A stretch of DNA of 64,000 bases from Eleginops maclovinus (lineage: Eukaryota > Chordata > Actinopteri > Perciformes > Eleginopidae). The DNA is taken from contig NC_086363.1 in NCBI RefSeq assembly GCF_036324505.1, forward strand, positions 13,592,653 through 13,656,652, in the 5' to 3' direction. Both the position numbers and the translations under genes were made by a program. The notes under the pieces were generated by a model. The model did not search any database. It had not been told where the DNA came from and saw only the letters and a program-made list of their open reading frames with translations. Below, piece after piece: positions 1 to 12,674 of this stretch (the first letter of the stretch is position 1; each line of letters starts with the position of its first letter).

Positions 1-119
1 GGAGGCTGATACTGGGGAGGCTGGTACTGGGGAGGCTGGTACTGGGGAGGCTGGTATTGGGGAGGCTGGTACTGGGGTGTCTGGTATTGAGGTGTCTGGT
101 ATTGGGGTGTCTGGTACTG
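1..119 (-). repeat. 15-bp coding minisatellite (QYQPP/QYQTP array)
   Basis: Eight tandem 15-bp units encode QYQ(P/T)P on the minus strand. Units near the window edge are almost identical (CAG TAC CAG CCT CCC). Units at the upstream end carry T in place of P and more synonymous changes, so the array has probably been expanding towards the 3' end of the exon. It continues to the edge and may go further. Confidence 0.85.
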
Positions 120-365
120 GCAAGGGTTGCAGGGCTGCCCTTGACCTGGAGCTGGGACTGTAGATGTCGTAGGTGCAGGGGCTGGTGTCATGACTTGACC
201 AGGAAATGAATTTTGTGCAGGGACTGAAACTGGAGCTTGTTGTGTCCCATTCCAGCAGGGAGTGTTGGGCTGGCCAGTCCAGCAGGGCGCAGGCTGAGGG
301 GGCTGTCCTGTCCACCCAGGAAACCCGACTCCAGACTGCGGAAGGCTTGGCCAGAGGTTGTTAGC
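1..365 (-). CDS. Proline/glutamine-rich tandem-repeat exon, possibly galectin-3-like N-terminal domain (partial)
   Basis: Read on the minus strand, a good acceptor (pyrimidine-rich run ending in gccccgcag) opens an exon whose first codon is GCT at 365-363. It stays open for 121 codons to the window edge. It begins ANNLWPSLPQSGVGFPGW and contains three W-[TN]-G-[QT] units (GWTGQPPQP, CWTGQPNTP, CWNGTQQAP). A P/A/T/Q-rich stretch follows, then about eight pentapeptides QYQTP/QYQPP. Low complexity, W-x-GQP repeats and a large second coding exon after a tiny start exon all resemble galectin-3, whose N-terminal domain is a proline-rich repeat that drives oligomerisation of a C-terminal galactoside-binding domain. 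That domain is not in the window, so galectin-3 is an inference; another proline-rich protein is possible. The exon may continue past position 1. Confidence 0.6.
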
Positions 366-635
366 CTGCGGGGCAGAACCAGGGGGTGGGCAGCCGACAC
401 ACAGAGCGTCAGAATGCTGAGAGGGGGGAGAAGAGGGGGGAGAAGAGGGGGGAGAAGAGGGGGGAGAAGAAGGGAAGACGGGTCAGGGGCCAGGATGGAG
501 ATACGAGGAAGAGAGAGAGTGGAAAGGATGGAGGACAACACCTTGCGGTTGCAAACATGGCCAATTGACATAAGAAAAGATTGAAGCGTTTAAAAATGCA
601 GAGAAGAAAACTTCAATCATTTTTGTAAATCTTAC
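366..635 (-). other. Intron between the two minus-strand exons, with a purine-rich repeat
   Basis: This is the putative intron between exons 673-636 and 365-1. Positions 421-475 hold about four copies of a 12-bp unit (gagaagaggggg-like) on the plus strand. This gives a pure polypyrimidine tract on the transcribed-sense minus strand, 56-110 nt upstream of the acceptor. The several plus-strand reading frames here come from this low-complexity tract and are not genes. Confidence 0.45.
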
Positions 636-673
636 CAGTGTAGAATTTGTTGAGGTACTTACGTCCATGCTGC
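636..673 (-). CDS. Start exon of the minus-strand proline-rich (galectin-3-like) gene
   Basis: On the minus strand, a pyrimidine-rich acceptor ending in ttggcag (678-674) is followed by GCAGC and an ATG at 668-666 in strong Kozak context (A at -3, G at +4). Two donors are in frame with the next exon. An early one after ATG GAC has a full gtaagt consensus (exon end 663). A later one after 11 codons, MDVSTSTNSTL, has gtaaga (exon end 636). Either joins at phase 0 to the exon starting at 365. A very short start exon following a non-coding first exon is the known layout of vertebrate LGALS3. Which donor is used cannot be decided from sequence. The non-coding first exon was not identified. Confidence 0.5.
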
Positions 674-3249
674 CTGCCAAAACAAGTGCACTTTTATTTT
701 ATTAAGTCTCAGAGGACTAACCAAACACAGAAAATTAAAGACAGAACACAATTAATCTCTCAGTTTGTAATCACAATTGGAAATAAAATAACCAAAATAA
801 AATTGCACTGCAGTCACACTGAGAACGAATGAGCTGCAGAGAGAGGACATATTCTCTAGGTGACCACCAGAGGACTCTACAGCTTTTCAAGGTGTCAAAG
901 CATCAGCACATAGTGGACTATGAGGGACAACAGGTTTACATTGTTAACTCAAGCTCAATGGATGCCATGGGATGTGCTTATTGAATGATGACCATAGGAA
1001 ACAAATACATAATGGCATATTGATTCAGGGTTATATCATCACTTAGAGAGGAATGTGCAGTAACAACGATTGTTTGGTGTCCAGGCCCTACCACTGAGAT
1101 ATAGATGTTCATGTGACTGCAAATTCAATTACTATCTAACTACCTGGCCTTTCTACCTCTGAATATTTGTCTTTACCTTAGAAATACAACGTAATGCAGA
1201 AAACATGTTTAATAATAGTTGTTTTTACTTGCAAAATATAATCAAATATGTACTAACGGTTTAAAGCAAATTAAATCAGGTTTTAGTTATACATAATTAT
1301 CAGAATCAGTATCAAATGTGCAATACAAAAATAAATTAAAATAAAGATCTTTATATACAATAAATGTAAGAATCTAAAGTTAAATGACCAATAAAAGGTC
1401 AAATAAAATACAAATATGTATATTAACATGTTCAAGTAAAAATCTACACATTGCACTAAAATAAACAACATGTATATTGCAAAATATACAATATATCAAT
1501 TATATTATCATGTATAATAATCCTATATATGCATACTATATTCTCAAATTTAGTCAGATAGTAGACCAGAACCCAGACTGGCAATGCATTATTTTCTTGA
1601 AAACAAACATCTACCATTGAATGCAAACGAAATGCTTCTGATCCATAGAAACATTAAGCATTTTATACGAGCTGACACAGATAATAATACAATAAAGTTA
1701 CCTTTTCTTTATGTTCAGGTGCAGGCAGGAGCAGGCCGTCTATGTGAATCACTTGGTTTGTACCCCAGCACATTTTTATAGGCAAACCCTGTCACTTGGC
1801 CACTCCTCACCTCAACATCTCCTCTGTCAGAAAAACAACCACCACACCCTCATGCATTACATAATGAAGATTTGTAATATAGACCTTTCAGTGTTAAAGT
1901 TTTAAATGTACAATTGAAATTTGTTTCGTTAATACTATCTCTACTGTATTTTCCTAGATGTTGCATTTCCAGACCTCAGTTGTAATTTAAAGTTAGAATG
2001 GTAAATAAAATAAAACTGGCAGAGCGAAAATGCTTCATCGGAAACATTATCAAAACAATTAAATGTATGGAAAATTTGATATTCTCCACCACAATGTGTT
2101 TTACTCATGCATCAGCTGCTTGGTTCATCCTGATATTTAGTCACCGCATGTTAGTAATGGCGTGTATATTTCTGATTTATTACTCCTCCGAACGATTGTT
2201 GAATACATTTCCAATGGCGGAGCTGAGTGTCTCACCTCATCTAATGTTGAAACATTCATTCTGGCATTTTTGACAACATTAAACAAGAGAGATGTCAGGT
2301 TCCAACTCACCTCTCCACATCATCCAATAAATCTCCAAGGCAACTGCCTCACAAATAGTCACACTGGTTCTCCTCACACTGTTATTAGATTAGCAATCAT
2401 CTCAGCTGAAAAATGTCAGAAATCGCAAACCTTCCCAAAATGCTTACACTTAATCCTGTGAGAATTCAGCATTTGACATTTATCCAACTGGGTCTGAAAT
2501 TTTAATCTCTATCTGGAGACAGAGAATGAAAAGAGTATTTTATGGAGTTAACTGTATTATTCACTGCTCTCGCTGCCAAGCGTAACCCTTTTGTTTAATG
2601 TAAGTAACCACCTAGGGCAAATGGTAAGCATTTCATTCATTCTATTGCATTTATACTCAAGAAACATTTGAGTGGCAGACCCACATCTGTTTGGATATCC
2701 AAATAATTACAAAAGAAAAGTAAGAAAAAAAGTAATCAACAAGATTGATACACTAACACAAAAGAGGCAGTTCTATTAATACAACATTAAAGCCATTAAA
2801 GTTGCTATATTTGGAAAATTGTTTGATGGATACATTAACTTCATTAAAATGTAAAAACAAATCCAGTTATGTAAAAAACCCTACATTTTGCAATAAGGGT
2901 AGATCATTCATACATAAACTGAACTGCTTAACATCTAAAACAGTTAAAGAATAAGAGGTACAAGTAGAAGTTGTGGGATAAAAGATCACAGTTGTCAACT
3001 TTAGGGAACTGTTGTATTCTGTTTCAGGATCCCACCTACAAGTACAACTTATTTTGCAACTTAGGCAGCCAGTAGAAGATATATAGTAAAACAACTATAA
3101 CATACTCTTACTCAGCAGGAGACTTCTATTCAATTGAGTCCACCCATCAATGTGTTGCATCATGTCGAGCTTGGGCACATTTCATTCCTCACAAAGTGCT
3201 TTCCTTGTCCATTGTTTTTTTTTTTTCAGGGCCAGTAGTTAGACAGCTT

Positions 3250-3410
3250 CCTATTACCAGGTATGCAGTTACATTTTCCTGCTTCCAGCAGTACAAGTAA
3301 ACGTGTATATCTCATAGACTTCTATACAATCTGACTTATTTTGTAAACAGTGGAGTTAAGGGCCTTTCTGCTTTGCCAGACCAGGTTTGACAGCTTCTTA
3401 TTTGCACATC
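3250..3410 (+). repeat. Dispersed teleost repeat, copy 1
   Basis: It contains the phrase tagacttctatacaatctga followed by a stretch ending in cagtggagt and a ctgctttgccagacc tail. I recognise this as part of a repeat common in fish introns (consensus with an 'ACTTCTATACAATCTGACTT...CAGTGGAGTCGCCCCCTGCTGG' flavour). A second copy lies about 1.3 kb downstream in the same orientation. I do not know the formal family name. Confidence 0.5.
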
Positions 3411-4614
3411 TAAGTACACATCTATATCAGTTTGTTGTATTCACCGACAGACATAAGCAAACAGTGTTTTAAAATCCCAAATGCTAAAAAACGTAAATAT
3501 TGGATAGCTTCTGTTCCCACACTACACTAATTGGCTAATACACACAAACTGAAAGTCATTCATTCTTCGTGAGTATATGAGAGCACCCTGCAGTCTGTCC
3601 TCAGGAGGCCAGCTGTGTCTCACACATTAGGCAAGTGAAGGGTGCGGCCACATTGGACAATTTGGGAGATCGTAGCTCCTGGCTTTTTGTGTGTGTGTGT
3701 GGTTGTGTTTGTGTGGCTGTACTCAAATCTGTTAAACTGAGCATCTGCGCTGATTAGATCCTAATGTCTCATTATCTCTATAAGCCGTTACGAGTCAAAT
3801 TGTGCCTTTCTTTTATTGTTTAAAATTGGAATTTCAAGTGTTCCAGAATAAAATGATAAACAAATGGCATCTGCAACACAGGGACCGATGTAACAGCAAA
3901 CAGAGATGAACAGAAAATGTAATGGCAGTAATTATACAGTAGTTAGTAAATTGAATAAATGATGATCCATTATATCAAGGCTGACATTTTATTCTTGGCA
4001 ATAAAAATCTATTGTTTTTGTTGTTGACTAAATTAAAAGCTGCACTAATCAATAGTTTAATATAATGTCCAATTAAAATTGGTTGCTTGAAATGAAATGA
4101 ATCCTCAGGCAGCTGCTTTTAACTGCTTCACAAAATTGCAAATATGAAAAACTAAATTGTAGATATAATGCAATATTCAACTCATTAAGAACCAGATATT
4201 CCCTTTTGGAATCAGTGGAGAGAGAGGGAATATTTTTCCTACTATGAATCCAGCAGATACCATAACCTTTATATAAGAACTAAATGTAGTCACCATGGCG
4301 GTCAGCCTTTTGATTTGTGTACTATTGTTTTTTGAATCCTTGAGTTTGGCATTGTAGCCTTCTCCATATTATCTGCTTTGGTGCCGGACATCACCATATT
4401 TGGACAAGAGATTGGAGCTGGGGAAAGAAATTCATTGCTACGCCTCTTCACTGATTGACAGGTTTATGTGAAAGACACGTTTCAATCAAAACAGTGCTTT
4501 ATGTTCTATTCCACACTAAATTGGACAGTACATTACAAGATGAACATCATGTTATATTGAAGAAGACAATAAATGAACAACTGACAAATGTGATAAATCA
4601 AGTGAGAAGTATGA

Positions 4615-4710
4615 TTATTTCCTCGTAGACTTCTATACATCTGAATTATTTTTGTGACCAGTGGAGTTTAGGTCCTTTTTGCATTGGCACCAATTTTAAG
4701 TCTTGTAGGC
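4615..4710 (+). repeat. Dispersed teleost repeat, copy 2
   Basis: This is a diverged copy of the repeat at 3250-3410. It shares tagacttctatac, ctga, ttatttttgt, ccagtggagtt and a following ggtcctttttgcattgg segment, in the same order and orientation. The divergence between the copies argues for two old insertions rather than a recent local duplication. Confidence 0.5.
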
Positions 4711-7700
4711 TACTTCCTTTTTCTTTTATACAGTATGGCAGACTCAGCGCAACATATAGGCAGGTTATATTGTTATATCAACCCTGGATATGATCATAAA
4801 ACCGTTTTTCAAGGACTCTTAAGCAGTGTAACAAGTTGTTGATAAAACTGATGCTTAAACTGAAGCCTTGTAGTTTAAGGGTATGCCACTTACACTTTCT
4901 CGCTGGCTGTTTTTTTAATGCATTATATTCCATATTGGAGCCATTCTTCAGCACACTGACATCGCTTTAGACAACCACACATTTACTAGCTTAATTTGAG
5001 GACAGTATTGTTTAGCTTGGGCTGCATATTGTCAGATTAGGTTTGTGCCAAGATATAATCCAAAACATTTGGTCCACGGTTAGTCTCCTGGTTGGCCCGT
5101 CAGCCTGTCAGGACTAAGAGCTGGAACTGGCAACACTTGTTTCCTCAACCCTTCTCTGCACTCAACCCAATCTGTTCCTATTGAATATTTTCGCAATTCA
5201 AACACAATGCATAACAAATATAGCAAATCAAGTGTTGGTTAAATTGGGGAACAAATTACAAGTGCTTTGTTTGAGTGGATAGTCACCATGTGGTCATGAC
5301 ATATGCTGATGGGAGAGAGAGTAATGATGTCAATTCCAGGAGATCTCCTTTTGTGCTTCAACCAATTGGGAGCTGAAGAAAAAGGAGGCAACCGTGAGGC
5401 GTGCTGCTGTTAGGCAGAAGAGAGCATTCTGGCAGGAGTAGGATTTTCCAAAGTGACGTAGATGGCATTTGCCTATGATAAGCTTTGGGCCTTGTTCCAT
5501 CACTCATAAACTACATACTCCTCTTTTCTCCTCCTCTTCACCATCTCTCCCCCATTAAAGGTCAAGTGGAGTAGAGACAGTCCTACAAGGTTATCCCCAC
5601 ATTGGATAGTAAGTCACAATTTGTGGAGTTTCCTGGAGAAAAATAATGGTTTTCTATGATTTTAAATAACCTGTGGCTGCACGTCTAAACATGTTTTTGT
5701 GCCTTAAAAGAACAAGTGAGATAAAATGAAAGAGAGTGTATTTGTAACAGTGAGTAAGACAATTTCAAAGAAACTACAGTTGCCATGGGGACAACAACAC
5801 ATTTTTGCTGGGTTTGTGTTCACCTGTGTAATTTTGTGATAAAGAAAATCATCATCATATCTGGACAACTTTGAGATCAACTTAATATCCCAAAGGATTT
5901 GATTTTTCACTCTGGGATGTTGGGCTTTATGTTTCAGACACAGTTGGCAGCATCTACAACTTACATCCAGATGCACTGCAGGAAACTGTGTGCTCCCACA
6001 ATCCACCACTAGATGGTAATGTCAAATTCTCACAGGGGGTAGCAGTCATGTTGTGAGAACTGTTTTCTCTATGAAAGGAAACATTATTGTAAGTCTGTAA
6101 TCTATGTTTATATCTGGTCAGTTGACTCCTTCACAGACTGCATAACAATCCATAGTGCATGACATGACCAGGCCAAAAGGAGCATAAGTGTCTGATGAAG
6201 CACTGTAACCAATTCAAGTTTTATTCCACCCGCAATCTGTACTTTAAGCAAAATCCACTTCAACACTTAATTAAATAAAAAAAGTCACATTTATTTATTA
6301 CTTTTAAAGAAAACATAAAACCAACTAAATAAATAACGCAACAGACTAGGTCAATGCGGGGTTCCTAGACTTCAATTTTTTTTTTCACAAACAGAAATTG
6401 CCCAAAGTGCTTCTTTTTATCCAATGTCTGCCCATGTTTCAGATCTGAAATGCCCAAACATTTTCTGGTAATAAAATAACATTGTATACTATTTATCTCG
6501 GCTTAATCTGCATCCACTCTCTTGCTGAATTTTGGTGATAACATTGTATTTCTTATTCATTTTTTAAATTTAGGCCTTGGCAACTGAAGGGATTCTAATG
6601 ACACCTTTTATGCCACCAAGAGGGTGAATATTTTGTTTCTCAAAGATTCATTTTGGTGAAGTAGCCCTTCAGAGCTCTTCATAATGGCAATGTATGAAAT
6701 ATATTGAGCCCACTCACTAAATTGAATCACTAGGCTTCTCTATTTCCCCCCTATGTGGCTATATGAGAGAGATAGATGTGGCTGTCCATTACGCCCATAA
6801 TAAGTGTAGCACTGCCTGGAATAGTCCTGAGCTGAAGGGGTGTCCCACTGCGTACAGTCTTGGCTCACATTTCCCAAGGGGATTTATGGGTGGTAGGGAG
6901 GCCTCATGGGAGACGGAGCAGGCAAGGACAGTATCATCACTAGAATACAAACCACAGGAGCAAGGAAAAGCTTGAGTAGTGAGAAAGACTTTGTCAGTTT
7001 GAACAGTGCATGCCTCCTTTTGCATGCATTCAACTATGGTGGCAAGTCATGTAGCACATATGTGCAATGACATGCATTCCTGAGTCATTCTGAAGGTGAG
7101 ACACCTGTATGACCAATTGGTCAAACAAAAGGGATGTGTATCCTTGCATGCAAGTCAGCTGGTGAGATTTATCAAGCTAATGTAGCTTAGGGAAGATGAT
7201 GAAAGGGAAGGACATGTATCGTAGCTCCCTCATTGATCTCTATGTTTAACTGCATCACAAAGAGCTACAACTTGGTAAATAATGGATACTCCTCTCCTAT
7301 TCCCTCCCTTCAGTTAACCAGACAGGGAGACACAAGGACTTTCCTGTCACAGCAGGGAGAAATTGACTTGTGCACCCTTACACATTCACTTACAGTAGTC
7401 TTGGGAAGAACCCTGTGCTACAAATGGTCCGTCAAAAACAGACATGGGAGATCAATGAGGGCTGTGACACCGCCAGTGTCAGCAGAGGTTGTCACACTTC
7501 GAATATCCATGACGCTCAGGGGCTACAGCAGGAGTCTGGATGCACTTGACAAACACTTAGGCCTACATGTGCACTCATGCCTAACATAGTCTTTTCAGGC
7601 AGAGTGATGATACAACTTGATACAAAAATGCACTTCTAGAAGGGCAACAGATAAGAATCAAGCCTTAACAAACAAAAGACACCAAGAATATTTATAATAT

Positions 7701-8589
7701 TATCGTGCTTTATCTTATAATCTTGAGACCTTGCCTTGAAAACAGTCCGTGTGGATATTTGTATGATTCCATTGCTTACATTGTGATAATTCTATAAATC
7801 TATGCATTTAATCAAATTTCCACAATGTTTAGTGTCAGATACTATTCCAGTTTTTAAAAACTGTAAATAGACTGGTAAAAAAACAGGGCTGCCCTGCTGA
7901 TTTAATTTTTACTCTAGGGCCATGTTGAAATGAATAGAAATCATACTATGCCCAGCCTTTTCTTTTTATCTAATGTAGTAGTACACCTACAGCCCTTTTA
8001 GATAAATGCCAATTCAACCTCCTACAACATAACACATGACGTAATGCTACCTAATACTAAAATGGTTTGACTCAATATTTATTTTAAACAATAATCTTTA
8101 AATATTTACGTTAAAGTTTGTCCTGTAGGCTACATCTACTACCTGGGGTGGCAGAAACTGGACTAGGCACATACATTAAAATAATTGATTAATGTTTTAG
8201 CTTTGGCACAATATAATCTTTTAATTTTAGCGAACTACTTTTTCTAGCTATCCAGGATAACTCTTTCAACAACTCTCCCAACAGATTAACGCTATGCTAG
8301 TTTTCCAATAAGCTACTTTTACATCTTTTATGGAAGACTACATCTATTTGAACCATTTATTAAATCCTTTAGGTATATTTAAACCATTTAGTGATCCATA
8401 ACGTTAAACGTTGCTAAGCTAAATGTTTAGACAAAGCTCGTTTTCTAAACTATAGCACCCTTTCCACACGTTTACACCAATTGCCTTTGTTTTTCATTAG
8501 TTAAAACCGTACTCATTTCTGTAATGTACAGTGAGTGAAACCCCTTTAGATGGTAGTTTCCCATGAAAAGGTCTTTCTAGTAAGAGTAG

Positions 8590-9190
8590 GAGTGGGTCTA
8601 GTTGAGGTAACGTGGCTTAGAGTTGTCCCTGCTGCACAGGTGCTCTACTTTTCCACAGCTCCTCCGCCCTCCGCTCCACAAACTGCGCTCATTCGCTCTC
8701 CTCAACAGCCCGGATGTAGCGCACAGGACCGCACAGTCCTCCTCTCAGTGATAATAACATGGCGCTGCCAGATACATAGCAGTGCCCAGCCACTATAATA
8801 ACAATATCTACAATAATAGACCAAATTAAGCGACGGGACATGTGAGCACTTCGACCCCAAGACAAGCAGGTAGGCGCGGAGCATTTTGTTCGACAAACGC
8901 GCTTAGACGATGCGATTTGATTCAAATGTGGCTGCTGCTTCTTCTTGTATGGGGCAGAAAAGCCGCTCTGGAAAGGCGAAATGATTGTCTAACGGTTTAG
9001 TTGTTGTCCCTGTGTCTATGTCTGCGTTTGTATCGCCTTACGCTGAAAAAGCAGTGTCATTCTGGCACAGGTTTGTGTCGTTGCTTACGATGCATCCGTG
9101 TAGAAATAAATCTGTCATTTTGTAGAGCATGTGTTGTCATGGCTGTCAGGCTCTCCGTGCGTCGACCGCTGTCCTTGGTATTGAACTGGG
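8590..9190 (+). promoter_or_regulatory. CpG-rich patch, probable pak5 promoter region
   Basis: CpG dinucleotides are frequent here (for example ccgccctccgctcc, gcgctcattcgctc, gtaggcgcggagc, acaaacgcgcttagacgatgcg, gtgcgtcgaccgctg), against a strongly CpG-depleted background on both sides. CpG-rich promoters are usual for broadly or neuronally expressed vertebrate kinase genes. A splice donor inside the patch and the lack of any other similar patch upstream of the pak5 start codon make this the best promoter candidate for pak5. It could also be bidirectional and serve the minus-strand gene. No TATA box was identified with confidence. Confidence 0.45.
8650..8869 (+). other. pak5: Candidate non-coding first exon of pak5
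   Basis: The segment lies in the CpG-rich patch and ends in gacaagcag followed by gtaggc, a good donor at 8870. It contains no long reading frame, as expected for a 5' UTR exon; vertebrate PAK5 genes have non-coding 5' exons far upstream of the start codon. The 5' boundary is a guess, since the transcription start cannot be read from sequence. If used, it would splice over about 28.6 kb to the exon at 37447, possibly with other small UTR exons between that I cannot see. Confidence 0.35.
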
Positions 9191-12100
9191 TGGGCATCAC
9201 ACCTTAGCATGTTGCAGTTACATTTTGAAGGGTTGCATCTCCAAAATGCTTTCATTGTTATTGAAAAGAAGAGAAATTGTGGTCGATGGGAAATTAGCAC
9301 CAGTGTAATGCACCTATAGCCTTATAATGTAGCAGGGGCTCACTATGCTGCTCAATTGCGAGTTTATAGCCTTAATGGACGTTTAGCTATCATTAATTCC
9401 TTTATTCTAACCTACTGTTTTATTTAAGCACTGCTCCTCATGTATCGATCTACTGTATAACAGTGATGATGACAGTGCAAGACATTTATTTGCACTGGCC
9501 ATGTTTTTGCTTAGAGTCAGCCAGAGTTTGAATGTAGCTCAGGCTAATGTAGGCCAGGTAAGGAACAGATGGCTTGTTTTCAACTTCAATGTGGATTAGA
9601 ATGTGTAGACGAAAATTAAAAGTAGTATCAAGGCTTTCTTTGCTAGGGTTCCCCTCTTAAGCTCATAATCACCCTAACAACAACACTATTAATAGGGGAG
9701 TAAAAACATGTAGCACAAAAAACCTGTGAGGCCTATATTTTAAAGATCATACACCAATGTTGCTTAGTGTTAGACTTGTGTGTCCTTGAGATACAGCACA
9801 TGCAGTTTGCATTATTTACCTGTCTGGAAGTATTGTTAGCTTATAAAAGTATAACTGTGACCTCAAGGTCTACAACCATCCTGGAGTACTAATACTAGAG
9901 CTAAACAGTTAGTTTTTTTTGGTCAACTCCTGCAAAATGAATGAACTACTTCGATTAATGATCAATTGTTGAAGTCATTTTTAAAGCAATCATGCAAATC
10001 ATCTCCTAAATCTTGCTTCGTGAGTGTTAGTTGGAGGAATTGCAAGTGCTGCTATTTTTCCTCATGTGATAGCAGCTGAGTGTTTTCATATTTGGGTTAA
10101 AAATATGATGCTTGAGGTTATCACCTTGAAGTGGAGGAAATTGTCAAGGGCATCTGGGAAATAATTAATCAATTATAGGCCTCAAAACCATATATTGTGT
10201 TATATTCCAACAGTTTGCTTTATTGCCATTGAATTTCTTGAAGCATCACTTAAACATTCTGGTCACTGTCTAAGAATATACCATTTAATGTGCCAACAAA
10301 TCACTTTTTGGCCATACTATAGCTTTGCAGTATATAGAAAAATCTATTATAATATACGGCAGAGTAGTAATGTTGCTACTCTGCCATTGAAATGTATTAT
10401 CTGTGTTTTCACCTCTATTCTTATGTCCCTTAGTCTTTCTGGAATAAATAATTTCCTAAACATAAGCAGCAATAGTCTTGATGATATTCATATTTTCTCA
10501 GACTTAACCCAAAACTCAACCATAATTTAAATAGATTGAAGGGTGTGTTGTACTGTAGGCCTGCATGATATGGAAACAATGGACGATTTGATCATTTTTG
10601 ATAACATGTAATGAAAATAGGCAGTGACCACATAATGACAAAGTAGGCTGTCAACATCATCCTTTCCGTACCTGAAATATTTAAATTTACTGACATTGTG
10701 ATTCTTTCTGCAACCAAATCTTCTTCTTGGGTGTTTTCCTCCTGTTCTGCTCATTTCACGTTCTGTTTGGATACCAACGGTTCCTTGTTGTATTAAAGGG
10801 ATCAAGATCTATGCATACAAATACTACTTAGCACTTACTAGCAACATAATGTGTATTCAATAACTCAAACTAGAGTAAATAATGTTCTATTCTTCACACT
10901 TTTGTTGTAGATTAGTCATTGAAAACCAGCTTTACTTTTGTTTTAAGGAGCATAAAAAGACATAGCATGATGTGTTTGAGTTAATTAGCATTACTTGACA
11001 TCTAGTAAAGTGACTATTGGGAATGTGCACATTGCATGTCGATACTGAATCCATATCAATTATTAGGCAGCCCGACTTTACAGTGTATAATGTGACTAAT
11101 AGACCTCCCTCCATGTGTAAAATGTATGTAGTGACCCTTTAGGCTAAGTGTCCTTGATGGTGGTGTACAATCTCTCAAACCATCCGCCTCTCCATATCGC
11201 ACGTAAAGTGAGATAAAATGTTCTCTTTGTTCGTCCTTTAGAGGTGATGGAGTGTGTGTTATCTTAAATTGGGAGGAAACTTAGAAGCTGAGTCAATGTG
11301 TCGGTCTGTGTTTTCTTGCTTGCACACTGCCTGGTTATCCACTCTGTAATGTATTCAGTGCCAGCAACGAGCACAACAGCTTTACATAATGATCAAAGCT
11401 TGAGGGATGCCAGAGCATGGCTTCACCCTGCAGTAATAATAATAATAACCTTTGAAGTTAACACAATCCCACAACCTCATTGCCTTCATATTCTGTTTCT
11501 CATTCTCTCTAAACCTTGTGCACCTTCACGCATGCACGTACCCACTCGAAGGTCCTCTCCTGTTTAATGTTTCTGGATACGGGTTGAGTGCTTAAAAAGA
11601 GGAGAGCGATAATGAACACATGACTAACTATTTTAGTCCCTATGGCTCTGCACTAGACTGCTCTTGCTGTCTATGAGGAGGCAGCTTTCCACGCTCGCGC
11701 AAATTCACAATTACATAAGAGTCAGAGGGAGTCGTACATTGTATAATTTGACCAGAAGGAGAACATCTTGCACCTCTTTGCTATGCATGCTGTATTACAT
11801 CTCCTCTATTGGTGCTACTTCCTCAACCTTCACGACTGAACTCCTGTGCTGCTGGCCATCTTCTCTCTATCTGTGGTTGAATAATGTTTGAAATGCAAGT
11901 GTGGGAATGTGTTATCTGTAATTAAAGCGTCTGATTCAGCCCTCTATTCCTACATATATAGGAGCCTCTCACAAGACTTATTAGGCATTTTATCCAAGTG
12001 TCTGGCGGACTTGAGCCGGTCGATCTTGCTAATCAAGGAGCAGAGTGAGGGAGCATGCAAACAAGGTTTTCTGATAGAGAAGAAGAGAGGAGGAAAGATG

Positions 12101-12602
12101 AAGAGAGAAGTACAGAGGCGGAGGAAGACGGCAGAAAAGATAGAGACGTGAGGAGAAAGGTTATGAGAGAAGAGGAAGAGCAGGGAAGGTGACCATATAG
12201 GAGAGAGAGGAATGAGGATAGATGAATAACCCACATCCCAGATGGGTGGGAAATACTGATGGGTAAAGTATTGGGATGAAAAGGAGGGTTAAATGGGGGT
12301 GGGAAGAATAAAGATGTGGGAAAAAGAAGGGGGAGAATAAGACGATCAGAAGGCCAGAGATGAGTACAAAGAGAGGAAGTAGTGCCTGTCTATCTATCTA
12401 TCCCAGTGTGTGTTGGGGGTCTTGCTTCCGCTCAGTCTGTCGCTTCTGCTCATTTCAGCTGCGAGCGAGCAGTCCGTCTGAATGCCAGACTCGTCTTCTC
12501 ATGTCAGCACTTTTGTCCCAGGTTATTGCATTTTGCTGTTTTTTGTTACCGGATAAATAAAAAAAAAGCTTCCCTTGGCATGTCAGTGACAACATGAAGT
12601 AT

Positions 12603-12604
<2 letters not shown>

Positions 12605-12673
<69 letters not shown>
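12605..12673 (+). repeat. (GT)n microsatellite
   Basis: An uninterrupted GT dinucleotide run of about 69 bp. It is the first of three long arrays within 840 bp. Confidence 0.98.

Positions 12674-12674
<1 letters not shown>

Larger units (their letters stand above)
674..8540. other. Non-coding interval between the minus-strand gene and the putative pak5 promoter
   Basis: About 7.9 kb of AT-rich sequence with no convincing exon on either strand. It probably holds the undetected first exon and promoter of the minus-strand gene. Positions 1200-1560 are extremely AT-rich. Two diverged copies of one dispersed fish repeat lie at about 3250-3410 and 4615-4710. All open frames are short and unlike known proteins. 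Confidence 0.5.
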
